A stretch of 64,000 nucleotides of DNA, taken from positions 316,155-380,154 of the forward strand of contig MU004200.1 in assembly GCA_010093605.1 (NCBI GenBank), given 5' to 3'. The position numbers and the translations under genes were made by a program. This DNA comes from Lophium mytilinum. Lineage: Eukaryota; Ascomycota; Dothideomycetes; Mytilinidiales; Mytilinidiaceae. The notes under the pieces were generated by a model. That model saw nothing but the letters and a program-made list of their open reading frames with translations, did not search any database and was not told the origin of the DNA. Positions within the stretch are counted from its first letter, which is position 1. Each line of letters begins with the position of its first letter. Below, piece by piece: positions 22,699 through 35,302 of the stretch.

Positions 22699-25600
22699 TC
22701 ACCACTCCAACGCTCCTCCTCCTCTGATAAAACTCTCCTCTCCATCCTTCTCCAGCAAGCCCACCACGCTCCCGACCCCGTCTCTCACCCTATCCGCCCT
22801 CGCCTTCTCTCTCAACCGCGTGTAAAACACCGGGCAATCCCGACTGTCACACCGCACCTCCTCTCCAAAGGACAGGCCCGCACAGCTCCGGCACACGTCC
22901 TCCACGCTCTGAACCCGCGTCTCCGCCCGATTAAGCCGCATCCTCAGCGCCAGCAGCGTCTGCGCCGGCTTAGCCTTACACGCCTCACACAGCGGCAGGA
23001 GCAACACGGGGCTCGGCTCTTCAGCGTGGTGCTGTTGCTGCGGAGGCAGAGGTGAGAGCTTCGTCCGACAGACCAAACACGCCGAGCTCTTCATATAATT
23101 CTCCAGCGTCTTCCGCATCCCCGCCGCACCGCCGCCCTGCGCATCCTCGTTCGCACCCACCACCACGCCCACGCTCCTGATCCGCTGCACCTTCGGCATC
23201 TCCTCATACCACAGCCGCACGTTCGCGCCGACCAGGTTGAAGATGCGCTCGAGCGGTGGGATCAGGTTCTTGGAGATGTAGTACTCAGCATCGAGCTCGA
23301 GCGCGTCGTCCGCAAGCAGCGCCTCGGGCGCAACACAGCGGTCGATCAGCCGGGCCTGCGGCGCGCCCGTAACAACGACGTAGGGCACGCGCTCGCCGTA
23401 CTGCGGCTCCAGGCGGGGGTCGGCGAGCATGCGCTTGGTGGCGATGAGCGCGCCGGGGGGCGGCGGGCCTTTGTCGCTGTACGTCCCCAGCTTGACCTCT
23501 TTGGCGAAGAGGAAGTCCTGGATGCTGACGCTGCCCGTCATGATCTTCGCACACTGGGATTGGAAGTATGACTTCACGGCGCTGAGGTCGGCGCTGCGGA
23601 AGAGGATCTTGAGGGCCTTCTCTTCGATTTTCTGCTCGGCGGGCGTGCCGTCGCGGCGGACGGTTTCGATGCCTTTGGCGTCGAAGTCGGGGGTGGTCTG
23701 CGTGCGAGACTCGTATTTGAAGCCGACGTAGCGCTTTTTGGCGAGGAGGACGCATGGGTGGTAGACTTTCTCGAATTTGAGCTTGACGGGCCGCGGGTTG
23801 GCGTTGGTGACGGCTTCTGCGATCTCCTCGCCGATGGCGAAGGCTTGGTCTCTTGTGCGCCCCTTGAGGTACACGAAGAGGGAGTCGGTGTCCCCATAGA
23901 CTACCTCTGCGCCCCACCGGTCGACGGAGTGGATGAGCGCGATGGCCTTCTCGAGAATCTCGCGGCCGGTTTGCACGATGCTGTCGGCGATTTCGGAGCA
24001 GGGCATACGGCCGGAAAAAGAGGCGGAAGTGTAGCCGTAAGTGACATTGGCGATAAGCTTTAGGGCTAATTGTCTGTTGTTCAGGAGCTGCTGTAGGGAT
24101 TTGTCGCCCTTGTCTGCCTTCATGCCGCTCTTGACCATGACGCGCGTTTCTAGGATCTCGCCCAGCATCTTTGCAAGGAGTGATTTGCGCATCTCAGGCT
24201 TGACGTACATCATTCCATTCGGTGCTATGTTGATGTAGTCTTTGATGAGTTCGAGCAGTCGAGGCTCGCGTTGGAAGTCCGCAAATCCCATTTTGTTTTG
24301 ACCGCGCCAGCTGACAACCCGTCCTAAACAAGTCGAGTAGCAATAGTTATATGCGATCATAACACTAGGATAGAGTGACTGGAAATCAAGTACCAAGAGC
24401 GGGCTTGTGTAGAACGCGCTTTGAGGCTCCATGACTAATGGAAGACACTCCAAGGCATTCTGCTGGCCAACTTGCTTTCGACTCGGGGAAACGAGAATGA
24501 AGCTTTCGGGTTTGGCAATCCGGAACATGAGCGACTCGACCTTGAATTGCGATCCGCGGGAGAAGACCGAGAAAAAGTCAACACCCAAGAGACGTGCTTG
24601 CTCGCTAGTTCGTGAGACAAGCTCATTGACTTCTAGTATTTCTAGATTTAGCTGTACCCGAGATAAGAAGTAATCCAGAATTTTGGCCAAATCCCGAGGC
24701 CTGGAGCTTCTATACCATGATGTGAGGTCCCGGAAGGAGTAATGCGGTATTCGCTTGTGTAGAAGATGGAAGACGACGTTCTCCATAGTGTACTGGAGCA
24801 AGTTGAGCTCGCCGCGCATGGCTCTCCAAATGTTAATCATATGTCGGCCTGTGACCTTGATGGTCGAAGTATGAGTAAAGCCCCAGCGATCCGCGTCTTT
24901 ACCAAATCGCCCATGAGACTGCGATTTCATCCGAGAGAACTCATCGCAGAGATCATACTCGTACTTCAGCCTTGCACGTTCTATCAAGTAGCCCCAGGAG
25001 CCATTGTGAACTTCGTAGCCGGTAAGGATGTCGGGATCGAACTCGCGGACGATATCAACCAATTTGTTGATAAGATCGAGTTCGTCTTCCTCGTATTCAA
25101 CTTCCACAGAGACCTGCTTAGCTATCCGTTTCGCGATGCCATCCTCGTCAGATAGCGTGACGATACCAATGCGATCTCTGTTGTCGCCGGCATTGTCATC
25201 TGCATCAATGCACCAGAAAACGCACGAGATTTCATCCTCGTTTGGGTCTGGCGCCAAGGTGCCTCGATTGTTTACGTGGACTTCAAGGCTCATAATGCTC
25301 ATGTATTGAGTCTCATGTTTGACACTTGCAGACTTCTTCTTCTGTGAGTACTTGAAGCCACCTTTGTTCTTCTGGGTAGGGCCCTCGATTTGTGAGAGCT
25401 TTTTAGAGGGACTCTTCACATCTGTGACTCTGTTTGCAGGGCTGCCTTTTGTGGAAGGTACTCGATCTTTCTTTTCCTGTTGAAGCCATGCTCCTACTTC
25501 TACCACCGATGGCGGGGCTGTGGCGAGTTCCCAGTTGCGTAATTTACAGAATTTAGCCCTAGCCCGGCTGTCTTGCTCCTCTTTAGTTCTGTTCAGGACA

Positions 25601-27836
25601 ATGGCAGGTTTCTCCCCGAAATTTGAGAGCGCGGTTCCAGTAGGATCGAAAGCTGGTAGATAGGGTATAGTGGTGCTTTCTAATTTGAACTCACGACCTG
25701 CATACTCCCGAGACCGATCTGGCACGTCATTTTCATCGCTGTAAAAGGCATCTTGGTAGATGACTGATGGCATTCCATATTCTGACATCGTTGATAAAAT
25801 TACGTCAGCAACAGGAGGTAGTCCGCCATAGTACAGCACGCGCGACGACTTGCGGCAGTAACAAGATGTCCCCAACTGCGCAGCTAGGGTTGCCATCTCC
25901 GATGGTGGCAGCTTGCGATTCGTGGTGGTAACGGTCGATGGCGTCCTCTGGTGGCTCCATGGCGTTCGAGGCGAGTCTTCAGAAGAATTTGGCAGTGCTA
26001 ACTTGGCCGCGGCAGTTCTCTTGGGTGTTTTCTGGGTATTTGAGTATCCTTCTTGGCTTAGTCTCAAAAGGGTCCCTGAATCATGAGGGTTCTTGACGAC
26101 AGGAAATGAAAGAGTCTTAGGGGTGGTGCCGCCTAGAGCCTTAATACTCCCTTGCGACGACTGTGGCCCCCCTTCCTCGACACTCTTTTGGGAAGTTGAA
26201 ACAGGCATGTCCGAGTTTCTGTTTTCACCTAGAGCATCTTGGAAAGTAACACGTCGGGTGGATCCAGTTCTGATAGCCACACCTCCTGATAACAAGTGGG
26301 CACTTTTGAGAGGGGTCTCTGGGGAGATTTTGAGCCTCTTATTTGGATGTGTCGATGCGGGAGGCGATTCCCGCTTTTTACTCGACTCGTGAGAGCTGTC
26401 CGAGCGAAGCGCTGTATGAGCTCCGCTGGAAGTGACTGGATATAGGTCGCTATTGGCACTTGTCTCAGCCTCAGCACTTCCTTCATCTTCTAGGTCATCC
26501 TGCTCTTTATCATCAATATCATTTACTTCGTCGGCAGCTTTGAGAGAATCGTCTATTCCTCCAAGCTCAGGCTTTCTCTGGCCAAAGGCCGCTTCTGCTG
26601 CAATATCATCATTGACAAGATCATCAATGTCCTCAACAATTTCTTCGGGAAGATTGACGGCCCTCTGAAGGTTTTCAGGGAACAGATCTTCCACGCTTTC
26701 GATTGCTGTCTGAACAAGATCTTCTAGTCGCACAGGCTTCACGAACTTGTCGAAGCTCATGTCCGCATCCGGTTTCTGCTCTTTTTCTCCGTGGATCAGT
26801 TCTTGAATCATTTCGTTGAACTCCTCCTCATGTATCCATCCGCCCTTGTCGGTGTTTCGAGGATCTGCGGAAACGGATACCAAGACCTCTGGTGGGAAAG
26901 GAGTACCCGAAGACTCGCTGAGTCCCATGCGCAATCTTCGACGGCGGGTTTCATCACGCCATAAACCAGCCATGGAGTGTACGAGCTTCTCATCAGGTTG
27001 CAAATGACGAAAACGCTCGATGAAGTCATGATGCTGCGGACGAGGTTCAATGTCTTTCCGGTTCAAGATATCCTGGACACAGATATCGACCTCAATTGAA
27101 CAATGGCTTTGCCGCGGAAATCTGTCTTGGTCGGAGAAGAGGTGGCCAGGAATCGATTTGTCATGCCATTTGTGTCCCGAAGCTGTCGAATCTGAACAAT
27201 CCGGGACAGGGCTGCGGAAAGTGACCTTTGAACAGTCGATATATGCACATCCGTAAAGGTTGTAATCGCACATCCATTGGAGAAGATACTGCATGTGACT
27301 TTCGTGTGGCTGCAGAACCCTGTTCATGATAGCCCCTTGGTACAACAGGTCCGCGAATCGCGTCATATGCATTGGATTGAGCATGTAAACCTTCAGATAG
27401 AACTTGTAGCCAACGTGATAGCCAAAGAACGGTACCCCCTTTACGAGGGTAATATGACCCACGTAAACTGAGCGTCCATCATACGCATTCCGGCGGTAGC
27501 TGACAGCAAGAGCATGATCAATCGAGTCACGGAGGGTATGGATATATTCATTAACTACTTCAATTAGCACTTGAGAATCTATGCAATTAATTTACACTTA
27601 CCGGCATCGTGTTCCAGATTGCCGTCGTATTGTAGGTAGAGGTATGGTAGGGCACCATGGATATGCGCGCAGACCTTTTGGCCAGTCTCTGTTGCGCCAA
27701 AAGCCCTGATTACGGGGACTTGGGGGCCATTCTGGCGCTGGGAAAGACCTGTTCCGCGACGAAGTACAGGATCAAGCTCCGTTGGAGCAGACTGATAGTG
27801 GTCTATGCAATTGAGGCGGAAGCGGAAGGTGTCCAT
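22699..27836 (-). CDS. REV3: DNA polymerase zeta catalytic subunit
   Basis: Two exons on the minus strand, 27836-27602 and 27557-22699, give about 1697 residues; intron 27558-27601 is only 44 nt. The N-terminus MDTFRFRLNCIDHYQ and the GVPFFGYHVGYKFYLKVY block are Rev3-specific. A long acidic, Ser-rich middle follows. Family-B polymerase motifs are intact: DFQSLYPSVMIAYN (about 1130), KLIANVTYGYTSASFSGRMP (about 1245) and YGDTDS (about 1297). The Exo I site reads SLE where proofreading enzymes have DIE, as expected for Rev3, which lacks proofreading. C-terminal CysA (CLVCRTK ... CEAC) and CysB (CRSC ... CDSRDC, the 4Fe-4S site that holds the accessory subunits) are complete. Pol zeta extends past lesions in translesion synthesis with Rev7 and Rev1. 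Divergently placed to SLU7. Confidence 0.95.
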
Positions 27837-28188
27837 TGATGGCCCGGCCGGTGGGGTGGAATTCGATGCTAGAAGTGATCCTCATGGTGATGATAAAGAT
27901 ACTATAAGCAACTGAGCCCCACAGCAGCGCCTGCTAAGCGTTGTCGCATTCACGGCGCGTCGTAGTGAATGATGAAAACAGAGCGTGGCGGGGAAGACGC
28001 GCCGGCCAGCCAAATCAGCCCTATGAAACTAGGCTAGCACCGAGTCTTCTCCGATCCATCCTTGCCTTTACTTAACCTCCACACCTCACTCTGCACCACT
28101 ACTACTACCTTCGACAACACCACCTGCGACCAGGTCCCGAGACAGACCACCGTGCTCTATCAGTCCCCGTCGCTAGAAAATCCCAACC
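27837..28188. promoter_or_regulatory. Shared divergent promoter of REV3 and SLU7
   Basis: 352 bp separate the two ATGs, which face away from each other, so both promoters must lie here. The SLU7 side has a C/T- and CA-rich leader (ccatccttgcctttacttaa onward). No TATA box is evident. Confidence 0.6.
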
Positions 28189-29619
28189 ATGCCGCCTCCA
28201 GGCCCGCCGAAGAAGCCGGATGTATCTGCGGCCAACAAGGAGCGCAACGAATACATCCCGTCCTTCATCTCGAAGAAGCCCTTTTATGTCGACGACGCCA
28301 GCGAGCCAACCAGCGATTACCTCGAGCATCAACGTCTACAGAAGCAGGAGCAGGACTCGAAATGGTACGACAGAGGTCGCAAACTACGTCCTGCGGCGAC
28401 TAAGTTCCGCAAAGGCGCATGCGAGAACTGCGGCGCAATGACACACAAGGCTAAGGACTGTCTAAGCCGGCCCCGGAAGCAAGGTGCTAAGTGGACTGGG
28501 AAGAATATCCAAGCAGATGAGATTGTGCAGGACGTGCAATTGGGGTGGGACGCTAAACGAGATCGATGGAATGGATACGACGCTGCGGAGTATAAAGCTG
28601 TGGTGGAAGAGTATAATGAGCTGGAAGATATGAAGAAACAGGTCAAGGCCGGCACAGATAGAGAGGGTCCGGACGACGAAGGCGAGGACGACGAGGGCGC
28701 AAAGTACGAGGCAGAGACCGATATGGGCAGGAAGCAAGCCACGTCGACTCGAAATCTGCGGTTACGGGAAGACACTGCGAAGTATCTCCTCAACCTGGAT
28801 CTTGACTCGGCCAAATACGACCCCAAAACGCGATCGATGATAGACAGTGGCGCCACGGCTGATCAAGCAGCGGCATTGGTCGCAGAGGAAGGTTTCATGA
28901 AGGCGTCTGGGGATGCGGCGGAGTTTGAAAAGGCATCGCGCTACGCATGGGAAACTCAAGAACGGGGAGACAAGAACAAACTTCATCTGCAGGCCAATCC
29001 TACGTCCGGCGAGTACTTCCGCAAGAAGGAAGAACAAGCAGCAGAAGCACGACGACTGGCTCATCAAAAGGCGATACTGGACAAGTACGGCGGGCAGGAG
29101 CATCTACTAAATGCGCCTAAAGGGGCTGCGGTTGTGGAGAATGAACGTTATGTCGAATACGACGAGCGGGGGCGAATCAAAGGGGCACCCATCGTCAAGG
29201 CGAAATCAAAATATCCAGAAGACGTTCTCATCAACAATCACACATCAGTCTGGGGCAGCTGGTGGTCAAACTTCAAGTGGGGCTATGCATGCTGTCATTC
29301 CATTGTCAAGAATAGCTATTGCACTGGCGAGGATGGCAAGAAAGCATTTCAGGAGACTACCCGGCTACGGACTGGAACAGACTTGGACGAGGTCCCAAAA
29401 GCAGTTGCCTGGAAGGAGGAAGAAGCTAGAGAGGAGCATGTTCCGAATGCTGTCGGCGACGACCGGAAAGCTAGGGCTGATACTGGTACCAGGAAGCGGA
29501 CGTTGGAGGAGATGAAGGGCGGCATCACAGAGGAGGATATGGAAGAGTACAGACGGAAACGAGTAACGGCTGATGATCCTATGGCGGCGTACTTGAGCAA
29601 GGGTGGTGAAGTTCACTGA
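28189..29619 (+). CDS. SLU7: Pre-mRNA splicing factor Slu7
   Basis: A single exon of 476 residues. The start [20 protein letters not shown] and the following [16 protein letters not shown] are characteristic of Slu7. A CCHC zinc knuckle is complete: C78-x2-C81-x4-H86-x4-C91 ([14 protein letters not shown]), followed by the [18 protein letters not shown] block and, near the C-terminus, SVWGSWW and an acidic/basic tail ending [15 protein letters not shown]. Slu7 acts with Prp18 in the second catalytic step of splicing and helps select 3' splice sites. It is ironic but not unusual that this splicing gene has no intron while most neighbours do. The start is fixed by the conserved N-terminus. Confidence 0.95.
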   Translation: MPPPGPPKKPDVSAANKERNEYIPSFISKKPFYVDDASEPTSDYLEHQRLQKQEQDSKWYDRGRKLRPAATKFRKGACENCGAMTHKAKDCLSRPRKQGAKWTGKNIQADEIVQDVQLGWDAKRDRWNGYDAAEYKAVVEEYNELEDMKKQVKAGTDREGPDDEGEDDEGAKYEAETDMGRKQATSTRNLRLREDTAKYLLNLDLDSAKYDPKTRSMIDSGATADQAAALVAEEGFMKASGDAAEFEKASRYAWETQERGDKNKLHLQANPTSGEYFRKKEEQAAEARRLAHQKAILDKYGGQEHLLNAPKGAAVVENERYVEYDERGRIKGAPIVKAKSKYPEDVLINNHTSVWGSWWSNFKWGYACCHSIVKNSYCTGEDGKKAFQETTRLRTGTDLDEVPKAVAWKEEEAREEHVPNAVGDDRKARADTGTRKRTLEEMKGGITEEDMEEYRRKRVTADDPMAAYLSKGGEVH

Positions 29620-30278
29620 TTCGACAGGTCAAACTGCATTTACAAGGCGTTTGGGGTGAAAGCATTTTCAGGCGTTGATATCGTATATACCTGCACCGGA
29701 TACTGCATAGCAAATGAAGCACTTCTCCTTTTGACCAGAACGCATCGAAACCCCTCAAGCGGCGTCAAGACTGTGTACCGAATTGACAACACATCAATGG
29801 CAAGGCGTCCTCAGGCACACATGACGGCATGAACTCTGCTGTATCGTGGGTGGGTGAAGACATGGGGGTGTTGCCAGCGCAAAGTCGCACATGCATAGCA
29901 GCCTCCCACGTAGCACCACCCGGCCCAATGGCGAAACAGCGGGGAGAACTGCGAGAGAGGCGTCCCCGGACTTGCAGAGTGCATGGCATACGAGCAGTCC
30001 GTGAACTGCGCAGTTGGTGTCGTGGCGGCGTTCGTCATCAACAGGGCTGAAGAATAGAATACGCAGCTCTGCTTGGCGTGGCCCGACTGGAGGCGTAACC
30101 TTGCAATGCAGGTGAGCTTCCCACTGCTCCGACATCAACGCCCCAGCTCCCCACGCACCCCAGCCTGCTCCCCTCTACTCTCTTAATAGTCTACACTACT
30201 GCTGGAAGCTTGCTTGACTTATTGAATCTACTTTGAAACCCCCCGCAAGCTCGTGAGCCACCGGCTTCTCCGCCAGCC
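29620..30278. other. Intergenic region, SLU7 3' end and SLA2 promoter
   Basis: No gene seen; only short frames on both strands. The last 150 bp (cccctctactctcttaatag and neighbours) are C/T-rich and probably hold the SLA2 start region. Confidence 0.6.
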
Positions 30279-33200
30279 ATGGCGCTCTACGGATCCTCGC
30301 GCAACGTTGATATGGGAAAGTCAGTGCTGAGCTGCTTCTTGTAACCTCTTCCTGAGCATTTGCTGACTCTGATTGAAGGCAGGAGTCGGAGCTCGCAATC
30401 AACATTCGCAAGGCAACAAGCATCGGTACCTATCCTCCGCCTCCAAGCAACACGACACGGCAGCCTGCTGATATAGTGAAACAGATGAGACCGCCCCAAA
30501 GCGTATGGATAGTACTTCAGGATATGGAGACGTGCAGATGCTCATTGTCGCGTAGGGAAACATGTTCGAAGCTGCATTGTGTACACGTGGGACCACAAGT
30601 CCTCGGCGTCGTTTTGGGCGGGCATGAAAGTGTAAGCGCCAAATGCACTCAGACATAGCGAGCATCGCTGATTATGATGGTCATTTCTAGCCAACCTATC
30701 CTTGCCGACGAAGTCCAGACCTTCAAAGCTCTCATCACGATCCACAAAGTTCTTCAGGAGGGCCACCCCATCGCTCTCAAGGAGGCGCAAGCGCACGTGA
30801 ACTGGCTGGAGAGCTTGAACAGAGGCGTTGCCGGTGGAGAGGGTCTACGAGGTGCGCGGCAAAGAGACCTTGGCGTATACGACCATGTATAATGGAATCA
30901 CGGCTTATGATATGAACAACAGGCTACGGACCACTCATCTCGGAGTACATATACTTCCTCCTCGCCAAACTCGCGTTTCACCGCCAGCATCCGGAGTTCA
31001 ACGGTAGGAGCAACAGATGACTAGTAAATCCGAGCTTTCTGACAATCACCAGGAACTTTCGAATACGAAGAATATATAAGTCTGAAGTCAATCAACGACC
31101 CAAATGAAGGGTAAGCGGTGCCGTTACTCGTCAAAAACTCACGCTCACTCTGGCAGTTATGAGACCATCTCCGACCTGATGACCCTTCAAGACCAGATTG
31201 ACACTTTCCAAAAGCTCATCTTTTCCCACTTCCGCAGCGGCGCGAACAACGAGTGCAGAATCTCTGCCCTTGTAGGTTTGGTACAAGAGAGCTACGGGAT
31301 ATATAAATTCATAACGAGCATGCTGAGAGCGATGCATACAAGTGAGCAGCTTTTTAATTTTATGAAATTGATAACAGCTACTAACCCTTACAGCTCTCGG
31401 CGACGATGAAGCGCTGTCACCTCTCCGTGGCCGCTACGATGCCCAGCATTACCGTCTAGTCAAGTTCTACTACGAGTGCTCTAACCTCAGATATCTGACC
31501 AGCTTGATAACGGTACCCAAACTGCCACAGGACCCGCCAAATCTACTTTCCGAAGATGAGAATGCACCGGCCTTGCCTGTACGTCCAAGGAAGGAGGTAG
31601 AGGCGCCTACGCCGACGCCTCCAAGGGTTGCATCGGTGGATCCAGAGCCAATTAACGAGTTCTGGAAGAACGAGCAGAAGCGCCAACAGGATGAATACGC
31701 GGAAGAGCAGCGCAGACTCCAGGAGCAATGGGAGGCTGCACAGCACCAGCAACAACAGCAAGCACTTCAAGCACAGCGGGATTTCGAAGAGCAACAGCGG
31801 TTGCAAGCTGAGCAACAGCGGCTCGCCCAGGAACAATTGATGCGCGAGCAGTACCAACAACAGACCCAGGGCCGCCTTGCTGAGTTAGAGAGAGAAAATC
31901 TAAATGCGCGTGCGCAGTACGAGCGCGACCAGCTGATGCTGCAGCAGTACGACGCAAGAATGAAGGGTCTAGAGGCCGAACTAGCGACACTGAACGCGAA
32001 CTTCTCCCAACAGTCCCAATCTAGAGATGATCAAATCAGAGCATTGCAAGAACAGTTGAACACATGGCGCACCAAATACGAAGCATTAGCCAAGCTATAC
32101 TCGCAACTACGACATGAGCATCTCCAATTGCTCCAGAAGTTCAAAACTGTGCAGTTGAAGGCCAACTCTGCGCAAGAAGCAATGGACGCGCGAGAGAAAC
32201 TTGCGCGTGAACTCAAGACGAAGAACTTGGAGCTTGCAGACATGATTCGCGAACGAGACCGCGCTCTCCTTGAAAAAGACAGATTCACTGGTGGTCACAA
32301 GGAAGAGCTAGAAAAGTTGAAGCGCGAGCTTCGCTTTGCATTGGAGAAGGCCGACAACGCGGAACGTGGTAAAGGTACTGAGCTGTCCGCGATGCTGTCC
32401 AGGCACAACCGAGAGATTGCAGATCTCGAGGAGGCACTGAGGAACAAGACCCGTGCTCTAGATGAGGTACACATGAAGTATCGCGATGGCGACACTGACC
32501 TAGAAAGGTCATTGCGGGAGAAAGAAGACGAATTAGAAATTTTCAAAGCCGGCATGGACCAAACACTTCTAGAGCTGAACGAGCTCAAGCTGTCTCAACA
32601 CGCAAACGACAATGCCATGGATGGGCAGTTGGACAGCTTCCTTCTAGACAGCATCCAGAAGATCAACGACATCATCGACTCGGTCCTCCAAAGTGGAGTG
32701 CAACGTGTGGATGACTCGTTGTACGAACTCGACTCTTCAATGCAAGCAGGAAACCAGAATGCCTCTGGACCATATGTGTTGTCGCAGATCGAGAAGGCTT
32801 CCTCGTGTGCCATGGAGTTCTCGACTGCCTTCAACAATTTCATTGCAGACGGACCCAACAGTACCCATTCCGAGATCATTCGAACCGTCAACGCGTTTTC
32901 CAGCTCAATAGCAGATGTTCTCACTAACACCAAAGGTCTAACCAGGTTCGCATCAGACGAGAACAAGGCGGATCAATTAGTCAATGCTGCCCGACTCTCA
33001 GCTAGCTCTACCGTCAAGTTCTTCCGCAACTTGCAATCTGTGCGTCTCTACGACATGGAGCCAGAGCAGAAGACCAACGTTGTGCTCAACAACAACAGTG
33101 AGGTACTGGTCAACCTCCAGAAGCTGTCCAAATTAGCGGATGCGTTCGCACCCAAGAGCAAGATTACCACAGCCCAAGGGGATATCGGCGAGCTGGTTGA

Positions 33201-34032
33201 CAACGAGCTGGTCAATGCCGCCAAAGCCATCGATGCTGCCACCGAGCGCCTGACCAAGCTGATGAAGAAGCCGAGAGACCAATACTCGACGTACGAGCTG
33301 AAGATCCACGAGTATGTCTATAGCCGTCCCCTAATCGTAAAATATGCAGCAATGCTAACTCCCTCCCTCCAGCTCCATCCTCGCCGCCGCCATCGCCGTC
33401 ACAAACGCCATCGCCCAACTCATCAAAGCCGCCACCGCCTCACAGCAAGAAATCGTCCGCGAAGGCCGCGGCACCATGACCAAAACCGCCTTCTACAAGA
33501 AGCACAACCGGTGGACCGAGGGCCTGATCAGCGCCGCGAAAGCCGTCGCCTCCTCAACCAACATGCTCATCGAGACGGCCGACGGCGTCATCAGCGGCCG
33601 CAACTCGCCCGAGCAGCTCATCGTCGCCTCCAACGACGTCGCCGCCTCCACCGCGCAGCTCGTCGCCGCCTCCCGCGTCAAAGCGTCGTTTATGAGCAAG
33701 TCGCAGGACCGCCTCGAGGGCGCGAGCAAAGCGGTCACTGGCGCGTGTCGTAGTCTGGTTCGGCAGGTGCAGGATATTATTGCGCAGCGGAATAGGGATG
33801 AGGGGGATGTGCAGGATTATACGAAGCTGAGCGATCATGAGTTTAAGGTTCGGCAGATGGAACAGCAGGTATGGTTTTCACCCCGTTTCGATTGGCGTTC
33901 GTGGGGAATCTTGTTTTGCTAATTCGGTTGTTTGTGGTGCTTTAGGTTGAGATTCTGCAGCTGGAGAATAATCTTGCGCAGGCGAGGCAGCGGCTTGGGG
34001 AGATGCGGAAGTTGTCGTATCTGGAGGAGTGA
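30279..34032 (+). CDS. SLA2: Endocytic actin-patch adaptor Sla2/End4 (HIP1R family)
   Basis: Eleven coding exons: 30279-30319, 30379-30425, 30485-30502, 30556-30631, 30691-30842, 30923-31003, 31053-31110, 31157-31341, 31394-33311, 33373-33868, 33946-34032, totalling 1052 residues with all phases consistent. The ANTH domain (about 1-280; KQESELAINIRKATS, KHVRSCIVYTWDHKSSASFW, FKALITIHKVLQEG) binds PtdIns(4,5)P2. A Pro-rich linker, a Gln-rich segment and a long coiled coil (about 310-620, the clathrin light chain and dimer region) follow. The C-terminal talin-HIP1R/Sla2 actin-tethering (I/LWEQ) domain occupies about 800-1030, ending LSYLEE. Sla2 links clathrin coats to actin during endocytosis and polar growth. 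Exon 3 is only 18 nt. All eight introns in the ANTH half are under 85 bp. Confidence 0.95.
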
Positions 34033-35302
34033 GTGAGTGGGTGAGTGATTAAAGCGGGTTCTGCTCTGTTCTGTGCAGTGAGTGGATCAGGGGGCCGTGG
34101 AAAGGGAGTAGATGCGAGGCAGGGGTAGTAGCATAGGTGGCTGTAACCGGGGGACTCTTTCTTGTCTCGATATCTTGACGTGGACCTGAAAATCTGATTT
34201 CGAAAGGGAACGAATGGGTGGTTCTGTTTCTTGTGGGTCGGCTTGACAGCCAGCCGGTCGGTTTGATTCAATTCGGCGTAGAAAGACACATATCTCTTCT
34301 TCTTCCTCGCCTTTTCGCCTTTGTTCTCGGTGCTAGTAGTGCGGCTGTGGTTGTTTGTTGCATAGGCTTATATACCTTCTCCGAGTCAAGGAAGTTTGCT
34401 TAACCCTGTGCAAATCGATAAGAAGGAGAGAGTGGTTCATAAAAATATTGTTGCATTGCCTGATATTCTTCCCCATCCCATCCAGCATCCAGTGAACCCC
34501 CGATATTCCCATTGCCTGATATCTAGTTTCTATACTTTAAAAAACAATCCCTAACGCTTCGACGAAGACATCTCGCCAGCGCTTTCCTAGCTTGTCCAGA
34601 AACCGCGGAAAACCCAACAATAAAGCCCCTGAACCAGCAAACGCAGTACCCAGGCCCTATCCATCACAGAGAAAAAAGAAAAGCACATGTGGGAAGCAGA
34701 ATATAAATTACGTACAAAGAATCAGAAGAGCCTGTTCCATCCACCCATACTTTGGTGGGTTGAGTGAAATCGGGGAAGGGGGTCCACTCGGTTTAGAAGA
34801 TACCGTCTTCAAGAGTGGGGCATCAATCAGCCACAAATAAGACTAGCGTTATGGTATTCGAGAGTGACAAGAGAGAGAGAGATGGTCAGGTGTGACGGAA
34901 GACGCAAGAGAACTCGCGGGGAGTGGCGTTTTTGTACAAAACGAAGTGACATGCCATAGATAGATCCCAGTGAGAAGAGAAGAGAAGAGAGGGTATTATA
35001 GAAGCGGTCCATACCAGGGCCATTGACAAATGCAAAGAGACACATTGGCAGGGCCGGGCTACTTTTGATTCGTCGCCTGTGTGTTGAAGAAAGCAAGTCG
35101 TAAGAGGGAAGGCGTGGGTCGCAACGTATGGTTGGATTGAACAAACGCCCGGAGAAGAGAAACTATTCCGTGAACTGAGGTGAGCAGAGAACGTGCTGAG
35201 ACTCAATTTGAGCGAGGACACACGCAAGAACCAGGATCCGCGGGGTGATAGAGAGTATTCCAAACAGGACACCTGCATATGTTCTCGCGGGAAGTTGTGA
35301 TT
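34033..35302. other. Intergenic region between convergent SLA2 and PalI genes
   Basis: No gene seen. Both flanking genes end here. A short purine run (agagagagagat near 34,872 and agaagagaagagaagaga near 34,974) is the only low-complexity feature. Confidence 0.6.
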
